From positions 1 through 49,396 of the forward strand of contig NZ_CAKD01000012.1 in the NCBI RefSeq assembly GCF_000297025.1: a stretch of 49,396 bases of DNA, read 5' to 3'. The translations under genes and the position numbers were made by a program. Shown piece after piece: positions 1-9,031 of the stretch; position 1 is the first letter of the stretch; each line of letters opens with the position of its first letter. The notes under the pieces were generated by a model that was not told the DNA's origin, did no database searches, and saw nothing but the letters and a program-made list of their open reading frames with translations. Source of the stretch: Lactobacillus pasteurii DSM 23907 = CRBIP 24.76. Lineage in GTDB: Bacteria; Bacillota; Bacilli; Lactobacillales; Lactobacillaceae.

Positions 1-1604
1 ACTTAAACTTCCCACACCAAAAAGAACTATGAAGCCTTGAAAACTCAATAGTTTAACCAGTAAATATTCAATTATGCTGCTAGTGATGGCGATATAGCCT
101 CTTGCATGTACTTCGGGAGGCGGGAAATGAAAGCTTTGGTGAACCTTTCCATCTGCTCTTCTGTCAGTTGGAAGATCTCTTTCACGCTCTCGAACATGGC
201 TTCCACCAGGATCTGAAGGGAGTGATGGAAAGTAATGTCCGCAAGCTCGTCTATCATGCAGTAAAAGAGCTCGCCTATTGTCCTATCATCTTCATCATCT
301 CGCTTCTCAACTGACATGAACATGTAGCGCAGAAAGACGAAAGCCGTATGGGCAGTCAATGCATCATATGAGAGGCCGTGGTATTCAGTACCAAGTTTCA
401 AGAAACTCTTGCAGGTCTTGAAGAAGACTTCGATGTCCCATCTTTTGCCGTAAATTCTGATGATCTCATTTTCATCGATCATCATGTCCGTGCAAATAAG
501 AGCGATCCAATCTTTGCGGTTGGAGCGATTTCTTACGCAGACTATTCTGGCATCAACCTGGGCACCATCCTTGGCAGGATCTCCAACCTTTACAGGGACG
601 GACAAGAGATATCTTGAACGACCTCGCCGCTTCTTGCATGCGCTGAAGATCTGCTTGACGTTCATCCGCTTACCATCGAACTCGTATGTGATCTTGGAAC
701 TCTTCTTCACCATGGCAATTACGTTTAGGTCACGTTGCTTGATCTGGACGATCTGATGAGGATTGGAGAACCAAGTGTCAAACATGACGTACTTAGCAGT
801 AAGCCCTGCTTTCAAAGCTTGATCGAGTAGCTGGATAACTACATCGGTCCCCTTTGATTGGGCCATAATTCGTCTTTTGGCCGCGATTGTGCGCTTGTCG
901 ATCTTCTTGGTTGTCCCGATGACATTCTGATCATTCTTTGAGGACAAGAGAGATGAAGCGATTGGGACGAAGGAGGATCCATCAGTCCAACCCATGGTCA
1001 TCATCCGAAAGCCCTTCTTGTAGGTCATCGAAACGTGGTCGAATACTTTGGCAGCCAGCTCAGTCTTCTTGTATCCAGTTCTGGAGTAGAGCGAATCGTC
1101 AAAGACGAAGCAATCCGCACGTTGGTCAGAGGTCAGATCTTTCAGATGCCCATTGACGATCTTCTCAGCTAGCAGAATAGTGAAGCGGAGCCAGTTGATA
1201 TGTGGGTTCTGCATGAATCGATAGTAGGTGTTTTTGGAGAAGCCAGCAGTACACTTGCCAGACTTCTGTTGCATGTACATGCTTCTGTCTCGAAACACAT
1301 TACTGAAGATGTATGAAAGGATCGACCAAAGAGGGATTCCTTTTGACTTGCGGAGCCCACATCTACGGAGAAGCTCCATAACTTTGTAGTCCTTGAAGAA
1401 CTTTTCAACAGAACGGGCGATTTTAGGTTCATTTTCAGTATCGAATGATGGTAAACTAGACATAGCACAAGCCTTTCGTTTGATATTGATGATGTTGTGG
1501 TTGACTAAATTATATCAAGCGAACAAAGGCCTTGTGCTTTTTTATTGGCTAAACTATTGAATTTTCAAGGTACAAGCCCACTTTTGCAAGTGGGAAGTTT
1601 AAGT
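1..1604 (-). mobile_element. IS4-family insertion sequence, apparently complete
   Basis: One transposase gene lies between imperfect terminal inverted repeats. The outermost 15 bases are perfectly inverted (ACTTAAACTTCCCAC at 1-15 and its complement at 1590-1604). A second inner block is inverted with only two mismatches (35-58 against 1547-1570). The window begins exactly at the left tip, so the left flank and any target-site duplication cannot be judged. The element is intact by sequence and is probably recently active. The right tip lies 369 bases upstream of the LPxTG gene, so it may have separated that gene from older upstream sequence. Confidence 0.9.
72..1463 (-). CDS. IS4-family DDE transposase
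   Basis: A 463-residue transposase that would cut and rejoin the element ends. The fold is the RNase H-like DDE type: the first acidic residue is in CFVFDDSLYSR (about residue 120), the second in KYVMFDTWFS (about residue 227), and the C-terminal YREK-type signature of IS4 enzymes is visible as IYGKRWDIEVFFK (about residues 339-351). Length is normal for the family and no frameshift or stop interrupts it. The start ATG is at 1461-1463 on the minus strand, and the stop at 72-74 sits just inside the inner inverted repeat. It is the only gene of the element. Confidence 0.92.
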   Translation of the reverse strand: MSSLPSFDTENEPKIARSVEKFFKDYKVMELLRRCGLRKSKGIPLWSILSYIFSNVFRDRSMYMQQKSGKCTAGFSKNTYYRFMQNPHINWLRFTILLAEKIVNGHLKDLTSDQRADCFVFDDSLYSRTGYKKTELAAKVFDHVSMTYKKGFRMMTMGWTDGSSFVPIASSLLSSKNDQNVIGTTKKIDKRTIAAKRRIMAQSKGTDVVIQLLDQALKAGLTAKYVMFDTWFSNPHQIVQIKQRDLNVIAMVKKSSKITYEFDGKRMNVKQIFSACKKRRGRSRYLLSVPVKVGDPAKDGAQVDARIVCVRNRSNRKDWIALICTDMMIDENEIIRIYGKRWDIEVFFKTCKSFLKLGTEYHGLSYDALTAHTAFVFLRYMFMSVEKRDDEDDRTIGELFYCMIDELADITFHHSLQILVEAMFESVKEIFQLTEEQMERFTKAFISRLPKYMQEAISPSLAA

Positions 1605-1973
1605 ATGTTATATAAAATTCTGCAGTGAAGAATAAAAAATCTATTATTATAAGTGGATTGAATGCGGAAACAGTCTTTAATTAACTTCACAAATGTCAAA
1701 CGTATGACATATTAGACCAAAAAATTTTTACCTTCAAGAATGTGGTAATATCGAGCTTGATTAATACTAAAATTCCATAGATAAAAAGTTATTATTGCAT
1801 TAGTTAATTTTTAAGTGTTATACTAAGGACACTGATTCAGCGAAGAAAAATTTTTATGTTAAAAATAAAAGTTAATTATTTTTACTTTTAAAAGTATATA
1901 TTTTTCAGAAAATGCATGCTAAAATATACGTAAATATTTTTGGATATCGAATTGTGTAATTAAGAGGGATAAA
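1605..1973 (+). promoter_or_regulatory. Upstream region of the LPxTG gene with an extended -10 promoter
   Basis: This 369-base AT-rich gap has no credible ORF. An extended -10 motif (TGCTAAAAT, 1917-1925) lies about 50 bases before the ATG, and a ribosome site AGAGGG (1963-1968) is well placed. No convincing -35 is seen, which is acceptable for an extended -10. A second possible -10 (TGTTATACT) occurs near 1816-1824. The left part directly follows the IS end. Confidence 0.4.
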
Positions 1974-3719
1974 ATGACGAATACTTCGTTTAGAAAATTA
2001 ATGGCTAAGACTGCCACTGCTACTGTTTCAGCTGCAATTTTGGGCCAATTATTAGTCACACCGGCTTATGCTACTGAAACAAATAGTGAACTTTCTGAAA
2101 CTGTTCAAACTAGCGGCAAAGCTGAAAGTTCAGATCAAAACCAAAGTGGTGTTTCATCAACAGAACATTTCAAGGGCTTGTCTGAAGATCCAACAGAAAT
2201 TACTGATGGTCAAGGCAACAAGACCACTACTGGTGAATGGGCTAAGAAATTAAATAACGAAAATGATCTTGGCATTGCTAGTGGTTTTGGCGTTTTTGCT
2301 GAAAAGGTAACGGTAACCGAACGTGCTGATGTTAACTCAAGTATTGCAACTAATGAACTAGATACTAATTCTAGCTATCGCTTTGGAACTCGCGGTAAGG
2401 AAGTTAACAACAATGCCACTAGCGACGTTAACTACATTCGTCATGCAACCTTATCAGATTACAGTTTTTGCCAAATGGGTCAAGCTAATGGCGTTCACGG
2501 CGAACATATTGTTTTTGGAAAAGATACTAAGATCAAGCAAACTCGTACAGACGAAAATGCTGTGGTAATTTTTGACCAAGAACATGAAACTCGTATGAAC
2601 GATTTCCATAATGGTAAAGATGGCAACAAGCTTGAAACCGAAAAAGAAGACGGTGCTTATCTTGATGTTACCGGCGTTTTAGACGATTTATCTAAGAAGT
2701 CTGTTGCTTGGCAAGAAAAGCAAGGCTTAAAAATTGATACAAATGCTATGAACGGCATCGATATCAATATTAATGAAATGACTGCTGACAGCGACAACCA
2801 TATTTATGTTACCGTTCCAGAAAGTGTCATTAAGAACGGTAATGCTGTTTTGAAGCTGAATCGTTTAGAATCATTGGACGGCAAGAAGACTACTGTTATC
2901 TTGAATGTTCAATCTTCAGGCGATCAACTTGATGTAATGGCTAAATGTGAATTCAATTACGGTGGTCAATCAATGGGTGCAGCTGAAACTCATCCTCACC
3001 AAAACCACGTTATTTGGAATTTCGGTAGCAACGTCAAGAAATTGAGCATCAATAATGACAAGATTATGGGTAGCGTTTTGGCAACTGATGCCAAGTTGTT
3101 TGTCGGCAAGAATATTGATGGAAATATTATCGCTAAGGAAGTAACAATTGCAGCTGAAAACCATGAATGGGATTTGGCAGATAGCAGTAATCCATCTATT
3201 CCATGGACACCAGTCGTGCCAAGTCAAGATGATCCTTCCGATAATCCTCTAGCTCCAGGCAAAAAACCTGATGACAAAAAACCTGATGACAAAAAACCTG
3301 ATGACAAAAAACCTGATGACAAAAAACCTTCAACACCAGTCGTGCCAAGTCAAGATGATCCTTCCGATAATCCTCTAGCTCCACTACCAAAGGAACCTAT
3401 CACTGACTTGCCAGATGTTAACCCTGGTCAAACAACTGATGTTGAAAAGACGACAATTATCTCTGGCTACAAGCCTTTGCCTAAGAAGGTACATAGTAAG
3501 ACCACCACTTCTGTTAAACATCTTGTTTTGAAGAACAACCAATCTACAAACAATAAAGCAACTAAACTAACTGCTACAAACACTAACCAAAATACTACTA
3601 ATCACATTTTGCCACAAACTGGTGAAAAGAAAACATCAGGTGTATTAGGCACTATCTTGGCATGGCTAGGATTGAGCCTACTTGCAGGGATGCTATATGA
3701 CCCTAAGAAAAAGCGGTAA
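1974..3719 (+). CDS. LPxTG cell-wall-anchored surface protein, choice-of-anchor-A-like adhesin domain
   Basis: This 581-residue secreted protein is covalently attached to peptidoglycan by sortase A. A signal peptide spans about residues 1-34 (cleavage after AYA). The N-terminal half (about 85-400) resembles the choice-of-anchor-A / collagen-binding-like adhesive domain: it has FGVFAEKVTV near the start, and near its end VIWNFGSN, the segment GSVLATDAKLFVG and the closing ENHEWDL. A proline-rich stalk follows with a KKPDD repeat between two identical 17-residue blocks, then LPQTGEKK, a hydrophobic helix and a KKKR tail. A role in adhesion is inferred from the family and the ligand is unknown. 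The gene is intact and single, and it ends in a strong terminator. Confidence 0.8.
   Translation: MTNTSFRKLMAKTATATVSAAILGQLLVTPAYATETNSELSETVQTSGKAESSDQNQSGVSSTEHFKGLSEDPTEITDGQGNKTTTGEWAKKLNNENDLGIASGFGVFAEKVTVTERADVNSSIATNELDTNSSYRFGTRGKEVNNNATSDVNYIRHATLSDYSFCQMGQANGVHGEHIVFGKDTKIKQTRTDENAVVIFDQEHETRMNDFHNGKDGNKLETEKEDGAYLDVTGVLDDLSKKSVAWQEKQGLKIDTNAMNGIDININEMTADSDNHIYVTVPESVIKNGNAVLKLNRLESLDGKKTTVILNVQSSGDQLDVMAKCEFNYGGQSMGAAETHPHQNHVIWNFGSNVKKLSINNDKIMGSVLATDAKLFVGKNIDGNIIAKEVTIAAENHEWDLADSSNPSIPWTPVVPSQDDPSDNPLAPGKKPDDKKPDDKKPDDKKPDDKKPSTPVVPSQDDPSDNPLAPLPKEPITDLPDVNPGQTTDVEKTTIISGYKPLPKKVHSKTTTSVKHLVLKNNQSTNNKATKLTATNTNQNTTNHILPQTGEKKTSGVLGTILAWLGLSLLAGMLYDPKKKR
3207..3383 (+). repeat. 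Tandem 15-bp repeat flanked by a 51-bp direct duplication
   Basis: Four and two-thirds copies of a 15-base unit (CAAAAAACCTGATGA, 3260-3329) encode the KKPDD stalk repeat. They are bracketed by two identical 51-base blocks (3207-3257 and 3333-3383) encoding TPVVPSQDDPSDNPLAP. The unit is a multiple of three, so slippage or recombination would change stalk length without breaking the frame. Recombination between the 51-base copies would remove the repeat entirely. Confidence 0.92.
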
Positions 3720-3739
3720 TTAAATATGGCAAATAAAAG

Positions 3740-3771
3740 GCTTACTCACAATAAAGTGGGTAAGCTTTTTT
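3740..3771 (+). terminator. Rho-independent terminator of the LPxTG gene
   Basis: A 10-base stem (3740-3749 with 3756-3765, one G-U pair) with a six-base loop is followed by a run of T. Confidence 0.85.
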
Positions 3772-3777
3772 CGTTGG

Positions 3778-3932
3778 AAAAAATAAGCAAACAAATAGCC
3801 GCTCATAACTTTGGACAGGATTGAGCGACTTTTTGTCATCAATATGTACCACCGTTTATAACGGATCTGTGCAAGGAGAGCTATTGGCGTAGCTCTCCTT
3901 TTTCATTTCTATTGCTGTTATAGCAGTTTTTA
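3778..3932 (+). repeat. Dispersed intergenic repeat, copy A
   Basis: About 155 bases that recur at 27398-27548. Three secondary structures are conserved: a GCCGCTCA/TGAGCGAC hairpin followed by T (about 3798-3834), a small CCGTT-TAT-AACGG hairpin (about 3852-3864), and a perfect AAGGAGAGCTA/TAGCTCTCCTT hairpin followed by T (about 3882-3904). The last has terminator form. No ORF is conserved. No target duplication or terminal inverted repeat is visible. It could be a mobile structured repeat or a duplicated small-RNA/terminator module. Confidence 0.75.
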
Positions 3933-4018
3933 GTAAAAAAGGGTAATATTTAAGTGATGTTGTAAACGTGACAGAGGATTATTTTATATTATGCTAGGGA
4001 TGTAAAGAGGGGATTTGA

Positions 4019-4864
4019 ATGACAATAGGGGAAGCTTTAAGAAGAGAGAAAAGCACAACATAAGACTCAGGCACAATGGATTAAAAAAATAGATATGTCA
4101 GTTTCTCATTATTCTGAGATTGAGTCAGGTTATAAGCATAATGGTAAAAGTTCAGACATTGACAGTGAAGATTTAATTTTACTTCTTAAGTCAAATCATG
4201 TGAATTTGGGTGATTTTTTTGATTCAGTAAAGGATGCATACATAGTAGATGAAAAAGAAGAAAAAATCGAATTTCTTTCAAGAGAATTATATAAAGCATT
4301 TAATGAGGCAAATTATACTAAGGCTGAGCAGATTAGAAAACAGGTACAGCAATTGCCATATGCTCCTAAAAGTTTATATTACTCATCCATCTTAATTGCG
4401 GCTGATTTTAAAGATAATATGATGACTTTGGATCCGATGATCAAAAGTAAAATTGATAAATATCTTTATCAGTCAGCTAAGTGGGTAGATAACACAGAAA
4501 TGTTAGTGATTTTTGGAAATTCTATTCCGATGTTCGATAAAAATACCATGATTTTAAGAATGGATCAATTGATACGTGGATATAAGAATATAAATACCTT
4601 TCCAAAAGGCGTTCAGATTAGAATATCCAACTTGTGTATCAATTATCTTTACGATGTTATTCTTATCAGAAAAGAAAAGGATTATATTGATGGGGCCTTA
4701 CAATTGATAAAGGATTTGCCGGCTAATGAAATATTTGCATTTAAAAAATAATTGCTAAGTATTTAGAGGATATAGCTGAAGGAAATGTCGAATATGCGAA
4801 AGATTTGCGTGCTATTTTGATTAGAAGTGGCTTGCAGAATATAGTAGATAAATTTCCAATTTAA
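4019..4864 (+). pseudogene. Rgg/MutR-family transcriptional regulator, disrupted by two frameshifts
   Basis: Pieced together from two frames, this matches the Rgg layout: an N-terminal helix-turn-helix (MTIGEALRRE, then after a shift KTQAQWIKKIDMSVSHYSEI) followed by an all-helical TPR-like C-terminal domain. The first shift falls between about 4047 and 4056, just before the HTH. The second falls at the A-run near 4743-4751, after which the original frame resumes and gives AKYLEDIAEGNVEYAKDLRA to a stop at 4862-4864. The longest uninterrupted piece (4095-4751) lacks the start of the DNA-binding domain. Rgg proteins usually sense short peptides and control a neighbouring gene. The next gene is also decayed, which fits loss of the whole unit. 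Confidence 0.75.
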
Positions 4865-4972
4865 TTTCGAAATTTCGAATTTTTATGGCTGTATCTATTT
4901 TTTAGGATTATTATGTTGATAGGTGACGATAAGTTATATAACCAATATTAAGTCAATATTTCGGAGAGAAAA

Positions 4973-5228
4973 ATGTTTCGTTCAAGTAAAAATATACTTA
5001 TAATTTTAATTGCCGCAGTTTCGCTTGTCATATTATCAAAGAATATGACGATGAAACTATCCCCGAATCTACCATAGCTATTCAAATAAATTCAGATCAA
5101 CATAAAAATACTAAAAAATAAGTTTTTTCCACGATGTCCAAGTTAGCTCACGAAGGCAACTATCAACTTGCTTTAGTAAGGGTGATGAATGTCAATGGCA
5201 AAAATAAAAAATCAATTTATTCATTTTA
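4973..5228 (+). pseudogene. Remnant of a membrane protein, possibly bacteriocin-associated (DUF1430-like)
   Basis: A good ribosome site (GGAGAG, 4962-4968) precedes an ATG that opens a 34-residue hydrophobic peptide (MFRSSKNILIILIAAVSLVI). In another frame the sequence continues as EYDDETIPESTIAIQINSDQ, then past a stop at about 5120 as STMSKLAHEGNYQLALVRV. Read together this looks like the start of one protein with an N-terminal membrane helix and an extracytoplasmic segment, broken by a frameshift and a stop. The pattern recalls the N-terminus of bacteriocin-associated membrane proteins found next to Rgg regulators, but this is a weak resemblance. It then runs directly into the truncated MFS gene. 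Confidence 0.35.
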
Positions 5229-6140
5229 AGCTTAGGTACTTTATTACGAATGAGTCTCAGGCCTGGGCTGCTATTATTGGGAACGATGTTGATTGGCCTT
5301 GGAATTGATGGGGGCAATGTTTTGTTGCCAGCTATAATTAAAGCAAAATTGCCAAAGCAAGTTTTACTCGGCGTTAGTCTTTATACTACATCAATGATCT
5401 TGACTAGTTCCCTAGGTACGGCATTTTTAGCTGGCTTGGCGATGAAATTCTCACTAGCAACAACCATGAAGGGCTTATTTGTTTTCTCGCTTCTTTCGAT
5501 CGTGGGTAGTTTATTATTAAAAGAAAATACCATTAAAACTGCAACTGAAGCAATTAACTTGCCAGCTTTATTGAGGAATAAATTGGTTTGGCTAATTTCG
5601 CTCTTTTTTGGCCTTCAGGCTTTGCTTTACTATTCTTTGACTACTTGGTATGGACAGATATTGCTCAAGTTGGATCGCTTTTCAACTAAAGAAGAAGCCT
5701 TGTTGATGACTATCTTGCAGCTAAGCTGCCTATTTTGTGCACTTTTAACGCCAATTTTTGCTAGAAATAGCCTAGGCAAGCGCTTCTTGATCTCAGTTAT
5801 TGGCGTAGGCTTTGGTCTTGGCGTAGTAGGTTTATGTTTGGGCAGCAACAATTTAATCGTTGGAATTATCCTTGCTCTGCTAGTGGGAGTAGCTTCTGGC
5901 TTTTCTTTTAACTTGGCGGTAATCTTTTTCACGCAAAAAACTGCCAGTAGTAGGGAAACTGTGGCAGTATCTGGAATTGCTCAAACCTTAGGCTACTTGT
6001 TAGCTAGTCTAGGTCCGGTGATTTTTGGCCGGCTTTATACTATGACTGGAACTTGGCAGAGCGTGATTTTGATCTGTTTATTCTTGGCGATCTTGATTGC
6101 TTGGTGCGGCTTCCAAATTGAAAAGTTTGAGACCATCTAG
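5208..6140 (+). pseudogene. CynX/NimT-type MFS transporter, 5'-truncated
   Basis: The open frame begins inside a helix (INLFILSLGTLLRMSLRPG), upstream of the first ATG at 5250, and continues for about 300 residues of membrane protein to 6140. Complete members of this MFS family have about 390-400 residues and 12 helices, so roughly the first three helices are gone. The motif IGLGIDGGNVLLPAIIK is typical of the cyanate/nitroimidazole-transporter branch. No ribosome site precedes 5250 and the upstream DNA belongs to another decayed gene, so a functional carrier is unlikely. Its stop overlaps the stop of the convergent LysR gene. Confidence 0.7.
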
Positions 6141-7036
6141 ATCGTTAACAAGCGACTAGGGTATTTTTCAGCAATGAAAGTTTGCAGTTCTTTAATCATG
6201 GCTTTAGTTGATGGTGTTAAACTAGCAGAGTTAGTTGTTACTAAACCGATTTTCCGGTAAAAAGCATCTTCAAACGGAATAATCTGCACCTTGCCGGTAT
6301 TTTTCTGCAAAGCTAGTGCAGGCAGGATTCCTAGACCCAGACCAGCTTCCACCATGGCAATAATCGACTGGTCATCAATTGAGAATTGAATGGCAGTTGG
6401 CGAGATATGGTAGTGGTCCAAGGCTGCCTTGGTATCCCAGTCGTAGTCGCCTTTTTGCAAAATGAAATTGTAATTTTCCAAATCTTGCTGGCTAACGCTT
6501 TGGCCGTTTTGAATCTTAAAATCACTTGGTGCGATGCAGTAGATTTCATCTTCGATTAGTTTTTGGCTGATGACGCCGGGTTCTTTAGTTGGGAGCATGG
6601 TAATTCCTAAATCCAAGTTGCCGTTTTTTACGTCGCGAGTAATTTCTGAAAAGCCGGCTTGTTTAACGGTGATTTCCACTTGCGGATATATTTTTTTGAA
6701 GGCTTGAATAACCGGCGGCAGCCAATTGATGCAGGCTGATGAAAAGGCACCAATCCGGATGATTCCGATATCTAGACCTTGAATTTGTTGCGATAGCTGG
6801 GTAATTCTAGCTTGAGTATTGATAATTTGCTGGACTAGGGGCAGAATTTTTTCGCCATTTGGAGTTAGGCTAACACCTGTTCTTGAGCGGTTGAAAACCG
6901 AAAAGCCCAATTCTTGTTCAAGCTGGTTGATTGAGTGACTGATAGCTGAAGGGGTCACATTCAAGACGCTAGCAGCTTTATAAAAAGTGCCTTGTTCAAG
7001 GACAGTGGTGAATACTAAATAAGGAAAGGGTAACAT
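6137..7036 (-). CDS. LysR-family transcriptional regulator
   Basis: A 299-residue DNA-binding regulator. A winged helix-turn-helix fills residues 1-60 (FYKAASVLNVTPSAISHSIN, then LGFSVFNRSRTGVSLTPNGE), and a periplasmic-binding-protein-like effector domain follows from about residue 90 (IGIIRIGAFSSACINWLPPV). It is divergent from the aminotransferase gene at 7148, with a 111-base gap between starts, the usual arrangement for a LysR protein and its target. It is also convergent with the truncated CynX-like transporter, so it may once have controlled that gene too. AGGAGC lies just upstream of the ATG on the minus strand. The effector is not deducible. Confidence 0.88.
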   Translation of the reverse strand: MLPFPYLVFTTVLEQGTFYKAASVLNVTPSAISHSINQLEQELGFSVFNRSRTGVSLTPNGEKILPLVQQIINTQARITQLSQQIQGLDIGIIRIGAFSSACINWLPPVIQAFKKIYPQVEITVKQAGFSEITRDVKNGNLDLGITMLPTKEPGVISQKLIEDEIYCIAPSDFKIQNGQSVSQQDLENYNFILQKGDYDWDTKAALDHYHISPTAIQFSIDDQSIIAMVEAGLGLGILPALALQKNTGKVQIIPFEDAFYRKIGLVTTNSASLTPSTKAMIKELQTFIAEKYPSRLLTI

Positions 7037-7147
7037 AAGAGCTCCTTTAGATGAATTTTTTTCAATTTAAAAAGAAAAAGTTGAATTTTATTATATCTAC
7101 TCTTGGAATTATAATATTTTTTAGCAAGAGAGAAAAGGGGCTTAGAT

Positions 7148-8368
7148 ATGTTAGAAAATTTATTTTCAAGTCGAGTAAAGTTAGATGGAAAATCAAGATT
7201 AGTTGGGTTATTCCCAGAAACGCATTACATAGACAATATTTCTTTTGGTGGTGGTGCACCAGAAGAAAGACTATTTCCAGTTGCAGAGTTGAAAGAAGCT
7301 TATCAAGCTGCCGTTCAAAAAGAAGGGGCACATGCTTTCCAGTATCATGATATTCGCGGACCAGAATATTTAAGACAGTTTTTGCTTAAGCGAGCAAAAG
7401 ACTTAGTTGGAATAAAAAACGTTGATGATAGTCAACTGATGCTGACAGCTGGCGGACAGCAGGGAATCGAGCTGGTGGCTAAAATGTTGCTCAACAAAGG
7501 GGATGCTATGGCAGTTGAAGCACCAACTTATGTTGGAGCCTTAGCTGCTTTTGATAATTATGAACCAACTTACTACAATGTCTCTATGCAAGATGATGGA
7601 GCCGATCTTGAGCAATTCGAGCAGCTTTTACAAGTTCATCCTGAAATCAAACTCTTCTACACGGTGCCTGATTTTCACAATCCGACAGGGATTACCATGT
7701 CGATTGCCAAGCGCAAGCACTTAGTTGAACTTGCAAATAAATATGACTTCATTATTCTTGAAGATACGCCTTATCGAGATTTACGCTATCTGGGTCAAAG
7801 TTTGCCTAGCGTGAAGTCATTTGATACTGAAGGCAGAGTGATCTTTTTGTCGAGTTTTTCTAAGATTTTGACTCCTGCCTTTAGAATCGGCTGGCTAGTT
7901 GCAAGTCCAGTAGTCGTTCAAGCGCTGACTAAACTAAAGCTAGCAGAAGACTTAGAAGTACCTTATTTGCCATCGGCTACAATTGAATATTATCTAAAAA
8001 ACAATGATCTAGATGAACATATCCAAAGCCTGCGAGATTTGTATCAAGGCAAGATGGAAGAAATGACGACGGCACTTAATCGCTATTTGCCAGGTGTTAA
8101 AGTTAGCTATCCTGAAGGGGGATTTTTCCTATGGCTGGAGCTTGATGAAGGTATTGACACTACTAAATTGTTATGGGAAAATTCAGTACCAAAAGAGCAT
8201 CTGGTTTACGTGCCATCAGAGAACTTTTATGCAAATCGCGACTGCAAGAATGGAATGCGAATTAATTTTACAGGTCCTAGTTATCAGCAGATCGATGATG
8301 GCGTCAAGCGTTTGAGCAGGATGCTACTAGAAACCAGCAAGAAGGAATTTTTTGTAAAGGCAGTTTAA
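7148..8368 (+). CDS. PLP-dependent aminotransferase, class I/II
   Basis: A 406-residue cytoplasmic fold-type I aminotransferase without the GntR domain of MocR proteins. The cofactor lysine is in FLSSFSKILTPAFRIGWL (about residues 234-251). Other family marks are the glycine-rich AGGQQGIEL (about 100), the VPDFHNPTG segment (about 178) and EDTPYRDLRY (about 202). It resembles the 2-aminoadipate/aromatic aminotransferase branch (LysN-like), but the amino-acid substrate cannot be told. A ribosome site AAAGGGG lies upstream. Its stop abuts the ATG of the AlkD-type gene (TAA then ATG with no gap), so the two are co-transcribed. It is probably regulated by the divergent LysR protein. Confidence 0.85.
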   Translation: MLENLFSSRVKLDGKSRLVGLFPETHYIDNISFGGGAPEERLFPVAELKEAYQAAVQKEGAHAFQYHDIRGPEYLRQFLLKRAKDLVGIKNVDDSQLMLTAGGQQGIELVAKMLLNKGDAMAVEAPTYVGALAAFDNYEPTYYNVSMQDDGADLEQFEQLLQVHPEIKLFYTVPDFHNPTGITMSIAKRKHLVELANKYDFIILEDTPYRDLRYLGQSLPSVKSFDTEGRVIFLSSFSKILTPAFRIGWLVASPVVVQALTKLKLAEDLEVPYLPSATIEYYLKNNDLDEHIQSLRDLYQGKMEEMTTALNRYLPGVKVSYPEGGFFLWLELDEGIDTTKLLWENSVPKEHLVYVPSENFYANRDCKNGMRINFTGPSYQQIDDGVKRLSRMLLETSKKEFFVKAV

Positions 8369-9031
8369 ATGAACGAAATCAATACCCAAGAAATTTTTGA
8401 TCAAGTAAAGGCAGCTTTTGAAAAAGAGGCCGATCTGGTTAAAGCACCATTGATGTCTAAATATCTGCGCAATCAGTTTGCCTTTTATGGTATTCAGTCT
8501 CAAGCAAGAAAGGCTTACTATAAAGAAGAATTGAAAATATTAAAAAAAGCTCCTCTTGATTGGGAGCTGGTTGATCTGGCCTGGAGCGATGGGCATCGGG
8601 AGTTTCAATATTTTGCTTGCGATTATTTAAGGGCAAAGGGAATCGAGTTGTCAGACTTAGCTAAGATCAAAAAGTTAATCGTGGCTAAATCATGGTGGGA
8701 TACGATTGACTCCTTGATTAAGCCGATCGGAATGCTTAGCACACAAATTGATCTAAGCAATGAAATGCTGGCTTGGTCTAAAGATGATAATTTCTGGGTG
8801 AGACGAGCAGCAATTGAACATCAATTGACTTTAAAGGATCAGACTAAGCCAGATTTACTTAGTCAAATTATTATCAATAATCTTGGCAGTCAAGAATTTT
8901 TTATCAATAAAGCAATCGGCTGGGCTTTAAGAGATTATTCCAAGATTAATCCAGATTGGGTTAGTCAGTTTATTGAAACTCATCCAGAATTAAGCCCCTT
9001 AAGTAAACGCGAAGCCAGCAAATATTTATAA
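8369..9031 (+). CDS. DNA alkylation repair protein, AlkD family
   Basis: A 220-residue HEAT-like repeat protein of the AlkD family, DNA glycosylases that excise positively charged alkylated bases (N3- and N7-alkylpurines). Visible family features are YGIQSQARK (about residue 40), WSDGHREFQYFACDYL (about 75-90), the conserved SWWDTIDSL with its DNA-contacting Trp and Asp (about 111-119), FWVRRAAIEHQL (about 148) and INKAIGWALRDYSK (about 181). Length is normal for the family. It starts directly at the stop of the aminotransferase gene, so translation is likely coupled. The functional link between the two is not obvious. Its 3' end overlaps the convergent LysR gene by six bases. Confidence 0.85.
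   Translation: MNEINTQEIFDQVKAAFEKEADLVKAPLMSKYLRNQFAFYGIQSQARKAYYKEELKILKKAPLDWELVDLAWSDGHREFQYFACDYLRAKGIELSDLAKIKKLIVAKSWWDTIDSLIKPIGMLSTQIDLSNEMLAWSKDDNFWVRRAAIEHQLTLKDQTKPDLLSQIIINNLGSQEFFINKAIGWALRDYSKINPDWVSQFIETHPELSPLSKREASKYL

Noticed and set aside
378..617. Open frames on the plus strand inside the IS
   Set aside because: Shadows of the transposase gene; no ribosome site and no domain.
3260..3329. Short direct repeats that might look like a CRISPR array
   Set aside because: They are contiguous 15-base in-frame repeats without spacers, inside a coding region.
4973..5077. A 34-residue hydrophobic peptide as an Rgg pheromone (SHP-like)
   Set aside because: Coding-like sequence continues beyond the stop in another frame, which fits the start of a larger membrane protein better than a free signal peptide gene.
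5208..6140. Treating the MFS gene as intact from ATG 5250
   Set aside because: The frame continues upstream of that ATG with helix sequence, the first helices are missing and no ribosome site precedes the ATG.
7051..7350. An open frame overlapping the aminotransferase start
   Set aside because: It overlaps the strongly supported aminotransferase in another frame and has no recognisable content.
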